Shown here: one piece after another, positions 17,621 to 26,774 of the stretch
Numbering within the stretch: the first letter of the stretch is position 1
Layout of the letters: the number at the start of each line of letters is the position of its first letter
Source of the DNA: Polyangium sp. 6x1
GTDB lineage: Bacteria; Myxococcota_A; Polyangia; Polyangiales; Polyangiaceae
Direction: 5' to 3'
DNA: 64,000 bases
Assembly: GCF_029946515.1 (NCBI RefSeq)
Contig: NZ_JARZHH010000041.1
Span: 1 to 64,000 of the forward strand
Made by a program: the position numbers and the translations under genes
The notes under the pieces: generated by a model
Told to the model about the DNA's origin: nothing
The model's input: the letters and a program-made list of their open reading frames with translations, nothing else
Databases searched by the model: none

Positions 17621-18121
17621 TCACGCGCGCCCGCGCGCCGGCGATCGACGTCGACCCACCAGGCGAGGTACGGGACGCGCCGGGGCCGAGATACTCGGGG
17701 CGACGCGGGCGGGGTCGACCTGCTCGACCGCGTCGGCGCCGCGCACACGCGGCTCCTGAAGGGCCGCGCGGGCGCTCTCGACGAGCACGTCGAAGCCCGC
17801 GCTCTTCGTGACGAAGGGCACCTGCAAGGCCTTCGCGAGCGCGGCGAGCATGTCCTGCCGCATGTCGGAGCAGAGCATCACGCGGGTACGGCCGAGGCCA
17901 AAGGCATCACGAATCATCCGCACGAGCAGGCAGCCGTCGACCTTCGGCATGTTGACGTCGATCACGACGAGCTCGCAGCGCGAGGCCCGCACGGCCTGCA
18001 GCGTGCCGAGCGGCCCTTGATGAAACGTTGCGTCGAGCTCCGCAGCCACGAGCCGACGCACGGCCTCCTTCCCGAAATCAGGATCGTCATCGACCAATAG
18101 AATTTGCGATTCCCCCACCAT
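17621..18121 (-). CDS. Stand-alone response-regulator receiver protein
   Basis: 166 residues. CheY-like receiver with the acidic pocket DDD (11-13), phospho-acceptor Asp 55 in LVVIDVNMP, a Ser in the switch position (LCSD) and Lys 106 in PFVTKSAG. The last 45 residues are a basic, Pro/Arg-rich tail (PVPRLVGRRRSPARGRA) with no output domain. It lies alone, convergent with the kinase gene; no histidine kinase is nearby. It probably acts by protein contact. Confidence 0.88.
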   Translation of the reverse strand: MVGESQILLVDDDPDFGKEAVRRLVAAELDATFHQGPLGTLQAVRASRCELVVIDVNMPKVDGCLLVRMIRDAFGLGRTRVMLCSDMRQDMLAALAKALQVPFVTKSAGFDVLVESARAALQEPRVRGADAVEQVDPARVAPSISAPARPVPRLVGRRRSPARGRA

Positions 18122-18277
18122 AACGACGAGTAGGTCACGACTGGAAGATGGCCGTCAAGTAGAGACGTGTACTACTTTCGTCCCATCGCTCGTGGGAGCC
18201 ATTCATGTCGCGCCCATCTTCGCGTCACGCGCGCGGGCGTACCGCATGGACGCACGTCGAATTCGCGGTCGAACCCG

Positions 18278-18823
18278 TCAGCCGATCCGCAGCGACATCG
18301 AAATGTCGGTCACGTGCATCCCCGAATCGATCCGGAAGGCGTCCTTGCGCTTGCCGCTCTCCACGAAGCCCATCCGCTGGTAGAGGCTCCGCGCGGGGAG
18401 GTTGTGCTCGAAGACGCCGAGATCGATCCAGGAGACCTTGCCCGAGCGCTTCGCCCAGCCGATCGCGGCCTCCATCAATTGCTGGCCGTGGCCCTTGCGC
18501 GTGTACCCACGCTCGATGCCCATGCCGAGGATCGCCCGGTGCATCTCCGCCGAAAAACGCCCGCCGCGTAGCTCGAGGTGCCCCACGACCCAGCCCCGCA
18601 CAGGCTCGACGAGCAGGAAACACCGGCCCCACTGCGACTCCTCCAGCGCGCGCTCCCAGCGCTGCCGCGCGTGCTCCCGGACGCTCGCGCGCTCGGGCGA
18701 ACGCGAGATCGCGAAATGCAAGGAGCCCTCGCGCCCGCTCTCGGCCGAGTGGCGGACGATGTGATCGGCGAACCCGTCGAGGTCCGTGAGGTCCGCGAGG
18801 CGGATGAATGGGCGGCCCGACAT
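18278..18823 (-). CDS. GNAT-family N-acetyltransferase
   Basis: 181 residues. Single GNAT domain: N-terminal IRLADLTDLDGFADHI, central strand WVVGHLELRGG, the acetyl-CoA binding segment GIERGYTRKGHGQQLM (about 109-124) and the C-terminal LGVFEHNLPARSLYQRMGF, typical of RimI/RimJ-like members. The substrate cannot be told: it could be a protein N-terminus, an amine or an antibiotic. It stands alone on the minus strand, divergent from a lipoprotein gene. Confidence 0.85.
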   Translation of the reverse strand: MSGRPFIRLADLTDLDGFADHIVRHSAESGREGSLHFAISRSPERASVREHARQRWERALEESQWGRCFLLVEPVRGWVVGHLELRGGRFSAEMHRAILGMGIERGYTRKGHGQQLMEAAIGWAKRSGKVSWIDLGVFEHNLPARSLYQRMGFVESGKRKDAFRIDSGMHVTDISMSLRIG

Positions 18824-18944
18824 GCGAGATCCGCTCCCACGTGTACCGCTCTCGGGCGCAAGCCACCAGGGGGAACGAGGGCCGAGGTCGCTCGGCGCGC
18901 GACGTCGAGGCCCCGGCTCGCCCGTTTTGTACTAGGCTCCGCCC

Positions 18945-19565
18945 GTGCCCCGGTTCGTGACCTTCGCGTGCCTCGCCTTCGCCCTCGCCGCGTGCGGCGG
19001 CTCCGCCATGCCCGACCCGAAGGACGCCGTGAAGGCCTACGCCGACGCAGCCGCGCGCGGCGACGCCGACGCGATCCACGGCATGATGAGCGAAAAGGCC
19101 CGGCGGAGCCTCTCCCGCGACGACGTGCGCCGCATCGTCGCCGAGGAGAAGAGCGAGCTTTCCGATCAGGCCAAGGCCCTCGCCGCGCCCGGCGTGACGA
19201 TCAAGGCCCACGCCCGCATGCGGTACGCCGACGGCGAAGACGCGACGCTCGAGCTCGAAGGCGGCGTCTTCCGGATATCGGCCGCCGACGCGCTGCCCGC
19301 AGGCGCGAAGACGCCCGCGCAGGCGCTCGAACAGCTCCGGCGTGTCCTCGCGCGGCGCAGCTATGCAGGCCTTCTTCGCGTGCTCTCGCCGTCCACGCGG
19401 AGCGCGATCGAGAACGATCTGCGCTCGCTCGTCGAGGGGCTCGAGCACCCGGAGGGCCTGGAGGTGCAGGTCGCCGGCGATCGCGCGACCGTGCAAGTGC
19501 CCGGAGGCCACGAGGTGAAGCTGCGCCGCGAGGCTGGCGTCTGGCACGTCGAGGATTTCGATTGA
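18945..19565 (+). CDS. Lipoprotein, unknown function
   Basis: 206 residues starting at GTG 18945. Type II signal (MPRFVTFACLAFALAAC), Cys at about residue 17. Residues 25-65 (PDPKDAVKAYADAAARGDADAIHGMM) look like the start of an NTF2/SnoaL-like or DUF4878 fold, and a second similar module seems to begin near residue 125 (TPAQALEQLRRVLARRSYAGLL). Its TGA shares a base with the ATG of the DUF4159 gene, so the two are coupled. Confidence 0.75.
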   Translation: MPRFVTFACLAFALAACGGSAMPDPKDAVKAYADAAARGDADAIHGMMSEKARRSLSRDDVRRIVAEEKSELSDQAKALAAPGVTIKAHARMRYADGEDATLELEGGVFRISAADALPAGAKTPAQALEQLRRVLARRSYAGLLRVLSPSTRSAIENDLRSLVEGLEHPEGLEVQVAGDRATVQVPGGHEVKLRREAGVWHVEDFD

Positions 19566-20338
19566 TGCGCGCGCGCGTGAGCTCGGTCCTCCTCGTGCTC
19601 GTGGCGGTCCTGCTCGTCGCGCTCGTGCCGCGGCCGTCGCGGGCCTTCGGGGAGGAAGGGGCGTTCAACCCGCGGATCCTGCTGACGGGGACGGCGCGCT
19701 GGGAAGGCGCGCGGACGACGGGGCCCGCGCGCTGGTCCGAGGAGCTGACGCGCCGCACGAGCGCGCCCGCGCGCCTGTCGCCGACGACGGTGCGCGCCGA
19801 CGCGCCCGCGTTGCTCGCCGAGCCCTTCGCGATCTGGGGCGGCGAGGACGACGTGCCCGCCCTGACCGAGCGCGAGGTGCTCGGCATCCGGCGTTTCCTC
19901 GCGCTCGGGGGCGTGCTCTTCGTCGATGACTTCGCCCCCGAGTCGGGCACGTTTGGCAAGGCCGCGCGTCGCGAGCTCGCCCGCGTGCTGCCCGACGGCG
20001 CGCCCATCCCGATCGGCACGGAGAACGTGCTCTTCCGCTCGTTTTACCTGCTCCGTCGCGCCGTCGGGCGCGTCGAGGGCGAACCCAAGCTCGAAGCGAT
20101 CCTGCGCGGCGGCGTGCCGCAGGTGATCTTCGCGAAGCACGACGTGCTCGGCGCGCTCGCCCGCGCGGCGAACGGGACGCATCCGTTCGTCGTGGTGCCA
20201 AACGGCGAGCCGCAACGCGAGCAGGCCGCGCGTCTCGCGGTGAACGTGGCGATGTTCGTGCTCTGCTCGAACTACAAGGACGACCAGGTGCACGCGCCCT
20301 TCCTGATGCGGCGCCGAGCTTCGGAGCCTTCGCCATGA
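19565..20338 (+). CDS. DUF4159 domain protein (exported)
   Basis: 257 residues with a signal or anchor (about 1-27, ending RPSRAFG). The remainder matches the DUF4159 pattern: RILLTGTARWEGARTT at the start, REVLGIRRFLALGGVLFVDDF in the middle, then FGKAARRELARVLPDG, FYLLRRAVGRVEG and a C-terminal AVNVAMFVLCSNY. DUF4159 proteins are found beside VWA, MoxR and DUF58 genes in planctomycetes and myxobacteria; function unknown. It overlaps both its neighbours (TGATG and ATGA), giving a three-gene unit. Confidence 0.8.
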   Translation: MRARVSSVLLVLVAVLLVALVPRPSRAFGEEGAFNPRILLTGTARWEGARTTGPARWSEELTRRTSAPARLSPTTVRADAPALLAEPFAIWGGEDDVPALTEREVLGIRRFLALGGVLFVDDFAPESGTFGKAARRELARVLPDGAPIPIGTENVLFRSFYLLRRAVGRVEGEPKLEAILRGGVPQVIFAKHDVLGALARAANGTHPFVVVPNGEPQREQAARLAVNVAMFVLCSNYKDDQVHAPFLMRRRASEPSP

Positions 20339-22650
20339 CGACGAGCCTCGCGCCGTCGGGGGATCTCGCGCCGTCGTTTCAGCTTCTCGCGGCCCTGCTC
20401 ACGGTCCTCGGCATCGTGCTGCTCGCCGTCGAGCTCCGGCGCTCGCGTGGCTCGCGGATCGCCGCGTTCGCCACGGGCTCGCTCGCCTCGATCGGGCTGC
20501 TCTGCGCGGTGCTGCGGCCGGTGGCGATCCAGAGCAAGGGCAGCCTCGTGGGGCCACGCGTGGTCGTGCTCGCCGACGCGTCGCGCTCGATCGATCTGCC
20601 GGGCCCCGCGGGAAAGACGCGCCGAGAGGAGGCCGCGCGCGCGCTCGGCGAGCTCGCGAAGCACGGCGCCGAGGTGCGGCTCTACGGGCTCGCGTTCGGC
20701 AAAGGCGCGCCGGCGCCGCTCACCGGCGCTCTCGCGAGCGGCGCGGCCGAGGGGGCGGCGCAAGGCGGCGCGGAAGGTCGGCTCGGGCAGGCGCTGCTCG
20801 CGGCGCGGCCGATGCCGCGATCGGATCTCGCCGGCGCGATCGAGTCGGTCGCGCGCGCGGCGGACGAGCGGCCCGCGGCGATCGTGGTGATCTCGGATGG
20901 AAGGCTCGATCGGCCCGGCGAGGCGCAGGCGGGCGAAGCGATCCGCGCGGCGCTCGGGACGCTGACGGTGCCGGTGCACGCGGTCTCGGTCGCGACGGAG
21001 GCGCCGCGCGACGCGAGCGTGCGCGCCGTGCGCGCGGCAGGCGCGGCCGTAGCGCATCAGCCGCTCACGTTGCGGGTCGAGATCGGCTGCGCGGGCGGGC
21101 TCGATTGCGACGAGATCCCCGTGTCGCTGCGCGAGCTGCGCGAGAGCGGCGAGCCGACGGTGCTCGCGTCGGGCAAGGCGAACGCGTCGAGCGGATCCGC
21201 GACGCTCGAGCTCGAAGTGACGCTCGATCGGGCCGGCGCGCGCATCCTCGAAGTGTCGATCGACGCGCCCGACGGCGACGCAGTGCCGGACAACGACACG
21301 CGGTACATGACGATCGACGTCGCGCGCGACCGCGTGCGCGTGCTCCACGTGGCCGGGCGGCCGACGTACGACGTGCGCGCGCTCCGCATGTGGCTCAAGG
21401 CGGACGCGTCCGTCGACGTCGTGGCCTTCTTCATCCTGCGCACGCCGACCGACGACGTGGTCGCGCCGTCCGAGGAGCTCGCGCTCATCCCGTTCCCGGT
21501 CGACGAGCTCTTCAGCGAGCACCTGCCGAGCTTCGACGCCGTGGTGCTCCAGGACTTCAACGCCGCGCCGTACGGCCTCGCGAAGCACCTGCGCTCGCTC
21601 TCGCGGTACGTCGACAAGGGCGGAGGGCTGATCATGGTCGGCGGCCCGGACGCGTTCGTGCCGGGCAACTACGCGGGCACGCCGCTCGCGGAGGTCCTGC
21701 CCGTCGAGCTCGATCGTGGGGCGGACGCCGAGGGCGCGGACGTGGCGTCGTTCGTCCCGCGCACGACCGAGGCGGGACGCGCGGCGCCGGTGCTCGGGCC
21801 GCTCAGGGATCTCATCGGCGAGCAGTGGCCCGAGATGCCGGGCGCGAACGTGGTCGGCGACGCGCGGCCGGGCGCGACGGTGCTGCTCGAGCACCCGACG
21901 CGCAGGACGCCGAAGGGCGGGCCGATGCCGATCCTCGCGCTCGGCGAGCACGGTAGCGGGCGGACGATCGCGCTCGCCATCGACGGCTCGCACCGCTTGC
22001 TGTTCAGCGCGTTCGCGGCGAACGCGGCGGGCCGGGCGCACGGCGCGTTCTGGGACGCGATGCTCGGCTGGCTCATGCGCGACCCGCGCTTCGAGCCCGC
22101 GGTCGTGGAGCTCGCGGACGGGTGCATCGCGGGCGAGGACACGACGCTGACGCTCAGGCCGCTGCCCGGGCAAAAGGGCGACGCGAAGATCACGATCCGC
22201 AAGCTCGGCACGGGCGAGGAGGCGCGCGCGCTCTCCGCGCGGCTCGACGGCAAAGGCGAGCCGCTCTCGCTCGACGCGGGCAAACTCCAGCCGGGCGGCT
22301 ATTCGGCGACGGTGGAGATCGTGCCGAGCGAGGCGGGCGCGGCGACTTCGGATGGCGCGGCCTCGGCGCAGCGCGGTCCGACGACGCGGCGAGACTTCGC
22401 CTGCGAGCGCGGCGGCGACGAGTGGGCGGACACGCGGCCCGATCCGGAGCGGCTCGCGGCGATCGCGGCGGCGACCGGGGGCAAGAGCGTGACCGTGGAT
22501 CAGATCGGGAGCCTGCCGCTGCCGGCGGCGACGCAGATCGCGGCGGAGCGGCGGGTCTCGCCGCTCCTGCCTCCGTGGGCGTGGACGCTCGGCGCGGCGA
22601 TGCTGGTCGGGGCGCACTGGATCGTGCGGAGGCGGGGCGGGCTCTCGTAG
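20335..22650 (+). CDS. Membrane protein with VWA-like and glutamine-amidotransferase-like domains
   Basis: 771 residues. Two N-terminal membrane helices (about 17-36 and 48-64) and one near the C-terminus (LLPPWAWTLGAAMLVGAHWI). Residues 75-225 are VWA-like (VVVLADASRSIDLPG, AIVVISDGRLD), although the MIDAS is imperfect: DASRS instead of DxSxS plus a clear Thr. Residues 325-560 resemble the class I amidotransferase fold (RVLHVAGRPTYDVRAL, DAVVLQDFNAA, GGGLIMVGG) without a catalytic Cys, as in related 'putative glutamine amidotransferase' proteins. It is coupled to the DUF4159 gene, so the pair probably acts together at the membrane. Confidence 0.78.
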   Translation: MTTSLAPSGDLAPSFQLLAALLTVLGIVLLAVELRRSRGSRIAAFATGSLASIGLLCAVLRPVAIQSKGSLVGPRVVVLADASRSIDLPGPAGKTRREEAARALGELAKHGAEVRLYGLAFGKGAPAPLTGALASGAAEGAAQGGAEGRLGQALLAARPMPRSDLAGAIESVARAADERPAAIVVISDGRLDRPGEAQAGEAIRAALGTLTVPVHAVSVATEAPRDASVRAVRAAGAAVAHQPLTLRVEIGCAGGLDCDEIPVSLRELRESGEPTVLASGKANASSGSATLELEVTLDRAGARILEVSIDAPDGDAVPDNDTRYMTIDVARDRVRVLHVAGRPTYDVRALRMWLKADASVDVVAFFILRTPTDDVVAPSEELALIPFPVDELFSEHLPSFDAVVLQDFNAAPYGLAKHLRSLSRYVDKGGGLIMVGGPDAFVPGNYAGTPLAEVLPVELDRGADAEGADVASFVPRTTEAGRAAPVLGPLRDLIGEQWPEMPGANVVGDARPGATVLLEHPTRRTPKGGPMPILALGEHGSGRTIALAIDGSHRLLFSAFAANAAGRAHGAFWDAMLGWLMRDPRFEPAVVELADGCIAGEDTTLTLRPLPGQKGDAKITIRKLGTGEEARALSARLDGKGEPLSLDAGKLQPGGYSATVEIVPSEAGAATSDGAASAQRGPTTRRDFACERGGDEWADTRPDPERLAAIAAATGGKSVTVDQIGSLPLPAATQIAAERRVSPLLPPWAWTLGAAMLVGAHWIVRRRGGLS

Positions 22651-22665
22651 CGGGGGCGGGCGCCG

Positions 22666-24981
22666 TCAGGCCTCCCTTTTCGCGGGCTGCCTGATCAGGA
22701 TCACCTCGCGCTCGGGTTCGAGGCCTGGATCGCCTTCAGCGCGGAGCGACCAGCCCGTCTTCAGCCCGAGGACAAACCACCCGAGCGCGAGCGCGCCCGC
22801 GGCGAAGATCGTATCTCCGACGACGCGCATCCATCGCAGCGTGTCCATGCGCGGCGTCTGGAGGAACTCGGCCGAGCGCGCGTACCACATGCCGTGCTCG
22901 ACGCTGGCCCAGGTTTGGAGCAGGCCGACCGGCAGCAGGCTGAGGAGCACCATCAGCGCGAGCCCGATGTTGATCGCCCAGAACGCGAAGGAGAGCGCGC
23001 CCGTCTTCCACGCGCGGTGCGTCGACAGGCCCTTCAGGCAGAAGAGCATGAGGCCGATGCCGAGCATGCCGTAGACGCCGAAGAGCGCAGTATGGCCGTG
23101 GACGGGCGTCGTGTTCAGGCCTTGCATGTAATAAAGGGCGATCGGCGGGTTGATGAAGAAGCCGAAGAGCCCCGCGCCGACGAGGTTCCAGAACGCGACC
23201 GCCACGAAGAAGTAAATGGGCCACTTGTACGCCGCGACCCAGGGCCTCGCGCGCGACAGCGTGAGGTTTTCGTAGGCCTCGAAGCCAATGAGGACGAGCG
23301 GCACGACCTCGAGCGCGCTGAACGTCGCGCCGAGGGCGAGGACCGCGGTCGGCGTGCCCGTGAAATAGAGGTGGTGGAAGGTGCCGATGATGCCGCCCGA
23401 GAGGAAGAGCACCGTCGAGAAGAGCACGGCATGGGTCGCGGTCGCGATCCGCAAGAGGCCCATGCGCGTGAAGAGGAACGCGATCACGACCGTGGCGAAG
23501 ACCTCGAAGAATCCCTCGACCCAGAGGTGAACGACCCACCAGCGCCAGTATTCGGCCATCGCGAGGTTCGTCTGCCGCCCCCACATGAGGCCTGCGCCGT
23601 AGAAGAGGCCGATCGCCGCCGATGCAATGAGGAAGAGCGCGAGCAGGTTCTTGTTTTCGCCGCCCTTCCGGAGCGCCGGCCACATCGCGCGGCCGACCAG
23701 GAAGAGCCATAAAAAGAGGCCCACGAGCAGGAAGATCTGCCAGAAGCGGCCGAGGTCGACGTATTCGTAGCCCTGGTGGCCGAACCAGAAATTCGCTTCG
23801 AGCCCGAGCTTCTGCCGAACGGCGAACCACTGGCCGGCGAGGGAGCCGACGACGATCACGAGCAGGCAGACGAAGAGGAAATGGACGCCCGCGCGCTGGA
23901 ATTTCGGCTCGTGGCCGCCGACGGCCGGCGCCATGAAGAGGCCGGTCGCGAGCCACGCCGTGGCGATCCAGAAAATGCCGAGCTGGACGTGCCACGTCCG
24001 CGTCACGGCATAAGGCAACCACCGGTCGAGGGGAATGCCGTAGAAGCCCGAGCCTTCGACGCCGTAATGCGCGCTCACCGCGCCGAGCCCGATCTGCGTG
24101 ACGATGAGCGCGGCGACGACCCAGAAATACTTGCGCGTCGCCCGCATCGAGGGCGTCGCCTGAAGGCCGACCAGCGGATCGCGCTCGGGGTAAACCGGCT
24201 CCTCCGTCGCGCGGTGGCGCTGGGTCGCGAAATACCACGCGAGCGCGCCGATGCCGGCGAGCAAAAGGACGAAGCTCACGGCCGACCACACGACGAGCGC
24301 GCCCGAGGGGTGATTGCCGATGAGCGGCTCGGAGGGCCAGTTGTTGCTGTAGGTGATGCTGGCTCCGGGGCGCTCGGTCGCGCACGCCCAGGCCGCCCAG
24401 AAAAAGAAGGCGTTCATGAGGCGCTGGCGCTCGGGGTCCTTGATCGTCTCGGCGGGGATGGCATAGGCGTCGCGCAGCTCGGCCATCGCGGGATCGGCGC
24501 CGAACACCGCGGCGTAATGCTTCGAAACCTCCTCGATCGCGCGGGCGCGGATCGGGCTCACCGTGAGCGTGCCCGTCGCGGCGTCGTACGTGTTCGTCCG
24601 TAACTCCGCCTTGAGCCGCTCGACGAGCGCGGCGCGCTCCGGGGCCGGCAGTTCATCGAAGGTCTTTCCTTTCTCGTCGCGCGCCCAGACGTCGAGGATC
24701 CACGTCGCCTCGCGGTGCAGCCAATCCGCCGACCAGTCGGGCGCGACGTACGCGCCGTGCCCCCAGATCGAGCCGACCTCCTGGCCGCCGAGCGATTGCC
24801 ACACGTTCTGTCCGTCGCGAATGTCCTGACCCGTGAAGAGCGTGCGGCCGTCCGAGGCCACGACGACGCGAGCGGGCACCGGCGGTGCTGTTCGATAAAT
24901 CTCGAATCCGAAGTACCCGAGGACGGCGAAGGACAGGACGATCACCGTGACGAACGCCGCCCACAGCCTCGTAGGACGCAT
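22666..24981 (-). CDS. norB: Quinol-dependent nitric oxide reductase (qNOR, single subunit)
   Basis: 771 residues, the usual qNOR length. It reduces two NO to N2O with quinol electrons in the inner membrane. It has an N-terminal hydrophilic cytochrome-c-like domain without a CXXCH haem site (residues 30-220, FTGQDIRDGQNVWQSLGG) and then about 13 membrane helices. Metal ligands are visible in WWVVHLWVEGFFEVF (Fe-B His and the catalytic Glu), GGIIGTFHHLYFTG (His pair) and TPVHGHTALFGVYG. A GGAGGT ribosome-binding site lies before ATG 24981. No other denitrification gene is present, which fits a detoxification role. Confidence 0.95.
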   Translation of the reverse strand: MRPTRLWAAFVTVIVLSFAVLGYFGFEIYRTAPPVPARVVVASDGRTLFTGQDIRDGQNVWQSLGGQEVGSIWGHGAYVAPDWSADWLHREATWILDVWARDEKGKTFDELPAPERAALVERLKAELRTNTYDAATGTLTVSPIRARAIEEVSKHYAAVFGADPAMAELRDAYAIPAETIKDPERQRLMNAFFFWAAWACATERPGASITYSNNWPSEPLIGNHPSGALVVWSAVSFVLLLAGIGALAWYFATQRHRATEEPVYPERDPLVGLQATPSMRATRKYFWVVAALIVTQIGLGAVSAHYGVEGSGFYGIPLDRWLPYAVTRTWHVQLGIFWIATAWLATGLFMAPAVGGHEPKFQRAGVHFLFVCLLVIVVGSLAGQWFAVRQKLGLEANFWFGHQGYEYVDLGRFWQIFLLVGLFLWLFLVGRAMWPALRKGGENKNLLALFLIASAAIGLFYGAGLMWGRQTNLAMAEYWRWWVVHLWVEGFFEVFATVVIAFLFTRMGLLRIATATHAVLFSTVLFLSGGIIGTFHHLYFTGTPTAVLALGATFSALEVVPLVLIGFEAYENLTLSRARPWVAAYKWPIYFFVAVAFWNLVGAGLFGFFINPPIALYYMQGLNTTPVHGHTALFGVYGMLGIGLMLFCLKGLSTHRAWKTGALSFAFWAINIGLALMVLLSLLPVGLLQTWASVEHGMWYARSAEFLQTPRMDTLRWMRVVGDTIFAAGALALGWFVLGLKTGWSLRAEGDPGLEPEREVILIRQPAKREA

Positions 24982-24994
24982 TGAGACCTCCCGC

Positions 24995-25010
24995 GTCGGA
25001 TGGAACCGAC
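24995..25010. promoter_or_regulatory. Weak inverted repeat upstream of qNOR
   Basis: GTCGG-atggaa-CCGAC lies in the 92-base divergent gap, just upstream of the qNOR ribosome-binding site. It could be a repressor site; it does not match an NsrR or FNR box that I can recognise. Confidence 0.25.
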
Positions 25011-25073
25011 ACGAACGTACGGCTCCGGGGGCGAAGGCGGGAGCGGGCGGCGGAAGCGAGGGGACCGAGCCAA

Positions 25074-26255
25074 ATGTCCCTTCCCGAGGCAGCCGTCATC
25101 CGCTATGGTGGACGAACATCCGTCGTGTTGCTCACCCCTCTTGACCTCGCCCCTCGCCTGGACCCCGGCCCCTCGCTCGCTCCCCACGAGGGGTGGCTTC
25201 GTGTGCATTTCGGCGCGGGGAGCCCCTCGCACGCCGATTTCCACTGGTTCTGGCTCCGCCATCAATGCGACGTCGACCGGCATCCGTCGACCGGGGAGCG
25301 CACGCTCGATGCCTCCGAGGTCCCGCTCGGCATTCGTCCTCGGAGCGTGCACCTCGACGAGCAGCGCCGCCGCGTGCTCGTCACCTGGGAGGAGCCCTCC
25401 GGCCGGCAAAGCAGCTACGACCTCGAATGGCTCCGCGCCCACGCGTATGCGCCGGGCCGCGTCGAGGTCCCGCCGCCGCCCGCAAGCCTTGCGCGGGTGA
25501 CGCTCGACGCCGGCCGATCCGAGAGCGTCTCCGCGCTCGTGGACGCCTGCCTCGCCCGGGTCCGCGACGAGGGGCTTTGCGTGGTGCGGGGTTCGTCCGC
25601 GGCGTGGGGGCGCTCGCCCGAGGACGACACCGAGCCGCTCATCGAAGCCTTCTCCGCCGCGGGGCTCTCCATCATCGGCACGCATTTCGGTCGCGTGGAG
25701 GATCTACGCACCGACAACACGACGAACGAGAACACGGACCAGCTCGGCTATACCGACGCCGGGATCGATCTCCACACCGATCAGCCGTTCCTCGACGTGC
25801 CGCCTCGATACCAGCTCCTGCAATGCATCCGGGCGGCGGACGCGGGCGGGGAGAGCTTTCTTTGCGACGCCCTCGCCGCCGCGCGGTACGTCGCGTCGAT
25901 CGACGCGCCGGCGTTCGAGCGGCTGACGACGTTTCCGGTGCGGTTTCACCGCAAGCAGAAATCGTTCGAGCGGATCGTCGATGCGCCGCTGCTCACGATG
26001 GAGGGCCCGAGCGGCTTTCTCGTGCGATACTCGTATTTCACGCTCGCGCCGTTTCTGGCCTCGTTCGCGGAGATGGAGGCCTGGTACGCGGCGTACGCGC
26101 GGTTCGCGGCGATCGTGCGGGATCCACGGCACCAGGTCCGCTTTCAGCTCGAGCCGGGCGATTTCGTCCTCTACGACAACCACCGGATGCTGCACGGCAG
26201 GACGGCGTTCTCCGGGGCCCGATGGCTCCGGGGGATCTATTTCGATCAAAAATGA
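25074..26255 (+). CDS. Gamma-butyrobetaine-dioxygenase-like Fe(II)/2-oxoglutarate enzyme
   Basis: 393 residues. The N-terminal DUF971/GBBH-like zinc domain (about 10-130, FHWFWLRHQC) is followed by a TauD/TfdA-type double-stranded beta-helix domain. Iron ligands fit HxD at 234/236 (LHTDQPF) and His 374 (MLHGRTAF); Arg 383 or 386 would bind 2-oxoglutarate. The architecture is that of gamma-butyrobetaine hydroxylase and trimethyllysine dioxygenase, making carnitine-type products; the true substrate is unknown. ATG 25074 is the best start; translation from 24981 would overlap the qNOR start. Divergent from qNOR. Confidence 0.85.
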   Translation: MSLPEAAVIRYGGRTSVVLLTPLDLAPRLDPGPSLAPHEGWLRVHFGAGSPSHADFHWFWLRHQCDVDRHPSTGERTLDASEVPLGIRPRSVHLDEQRRRVLVTWEEPSGRQSSYDLEWLRAHAYAPGRVEVPPPPASLARVTLDAGRSESVSALVDACLARVRDEGLCVVRGSSAAWGRSPEDDTEPLIEAFSAAGLSIIGTHFGRVEDLRTDNTTNENTDQLGYTDAGIDLHTDQPFLDVPPRYQLLQCIRAADAGGESFLCDALAAARYVASIDAPAFERLTTFPVRFHRKQKSFERIVDAPLLTMEGPSGFLVRYSYFTLAPFLASFAEMEAWYAAYARFAAIVRDPRHQVRFQLEPGDFVLYDNHRMLHGRTAFSGARWLRGIYFDQK

Positions 26256-26273
26256 ATCTCGCGAGATCGAGCG

Positions 26274-26301
26274 GCGAGGGGCGCTCCTTCGCGCCCCTCG
26301 C
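26274..26301. terminator. Hairpin between convergent genes
   Basis: A perfect 11-bp stem (GCGAGGGGCGC) with a 6-base loop lies 18 bases after the dioxygenase stop and 19 bases before the end of the minus-strand lipoprotein gene. There is no T-run, so it may work as a bidirectional stop or an mRNA 3' stabiliser. Confidence 0.5.
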
Positions 26302-26320
26302 GCTCACGGCCATTCCTCGA

Positions 26321-26620
26321 TTACTTGCCGCCTTGGCCGCCGGCGCCACCTTGGCCGCCCTGACCACCGGCGCCACCTTGGCCACCCTGGCCACCGGCGC
26401 CGCCGGCGCCGCCCGTGCCACCGCCCTCGCCACCGGCGCCGCCCGTGCCGCCGCCGGCGCCGCCTTGTCCACCCGAGCCCGAGCCTGAGCTCGAGCTGCT
26501 GGACGTCGAATCACCGTTCTTCTCGTCGTCGCCGCAACCGGTCATGCCCGAAAGCGCGACCACGGCGAGCAACGAGCCAAAACCCAGGGCGAAGACCGAG
26601 CTTGTTCGCGAATTTTTCAT
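26321..26620 (-). CDS. Small glycine-rich lipoprotein
   Basis: 99 residues. Type II signal with lipobox SGMTGC (Cys about 29), then an acidic DDEKNGDS and Ser run, and finally about 55 residues of GGQGGAGG/GGTGGAGG repeats to the stop. Such Gly-rich tails are frequent behind the lipobox of myxobacterial surface proteins, but here no folded domain follows. It may be a truncated Gly-linker lipoprotein or a real short one. Start ATG 26620. Confidence 0.6.
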   Translation of the reverse strand: MKNSRTSSVFALGFGSLLAVVALSGMTGCGDDEKNGDSTSSSSSSGSGSGGQGGAGGGTGGAGGEGGGTGGAGGAGGQGGQGGAGGQGGQGGAGGQGGK

Positions 26621-26774
26621 GCAAGCGCTCCTCGACGTCCCAACACGAGGCAAGGAAGGAAAGCGACCTCGGTCGTGGCGTCCGTCATGACGGATGGTAC
26701 GACGTTGGAACGGACGAGGCAAGCGCCTCGGCGTCAAGATTACGCGCTGCGTTTATGTGGTCTGGAGCGCAGAG

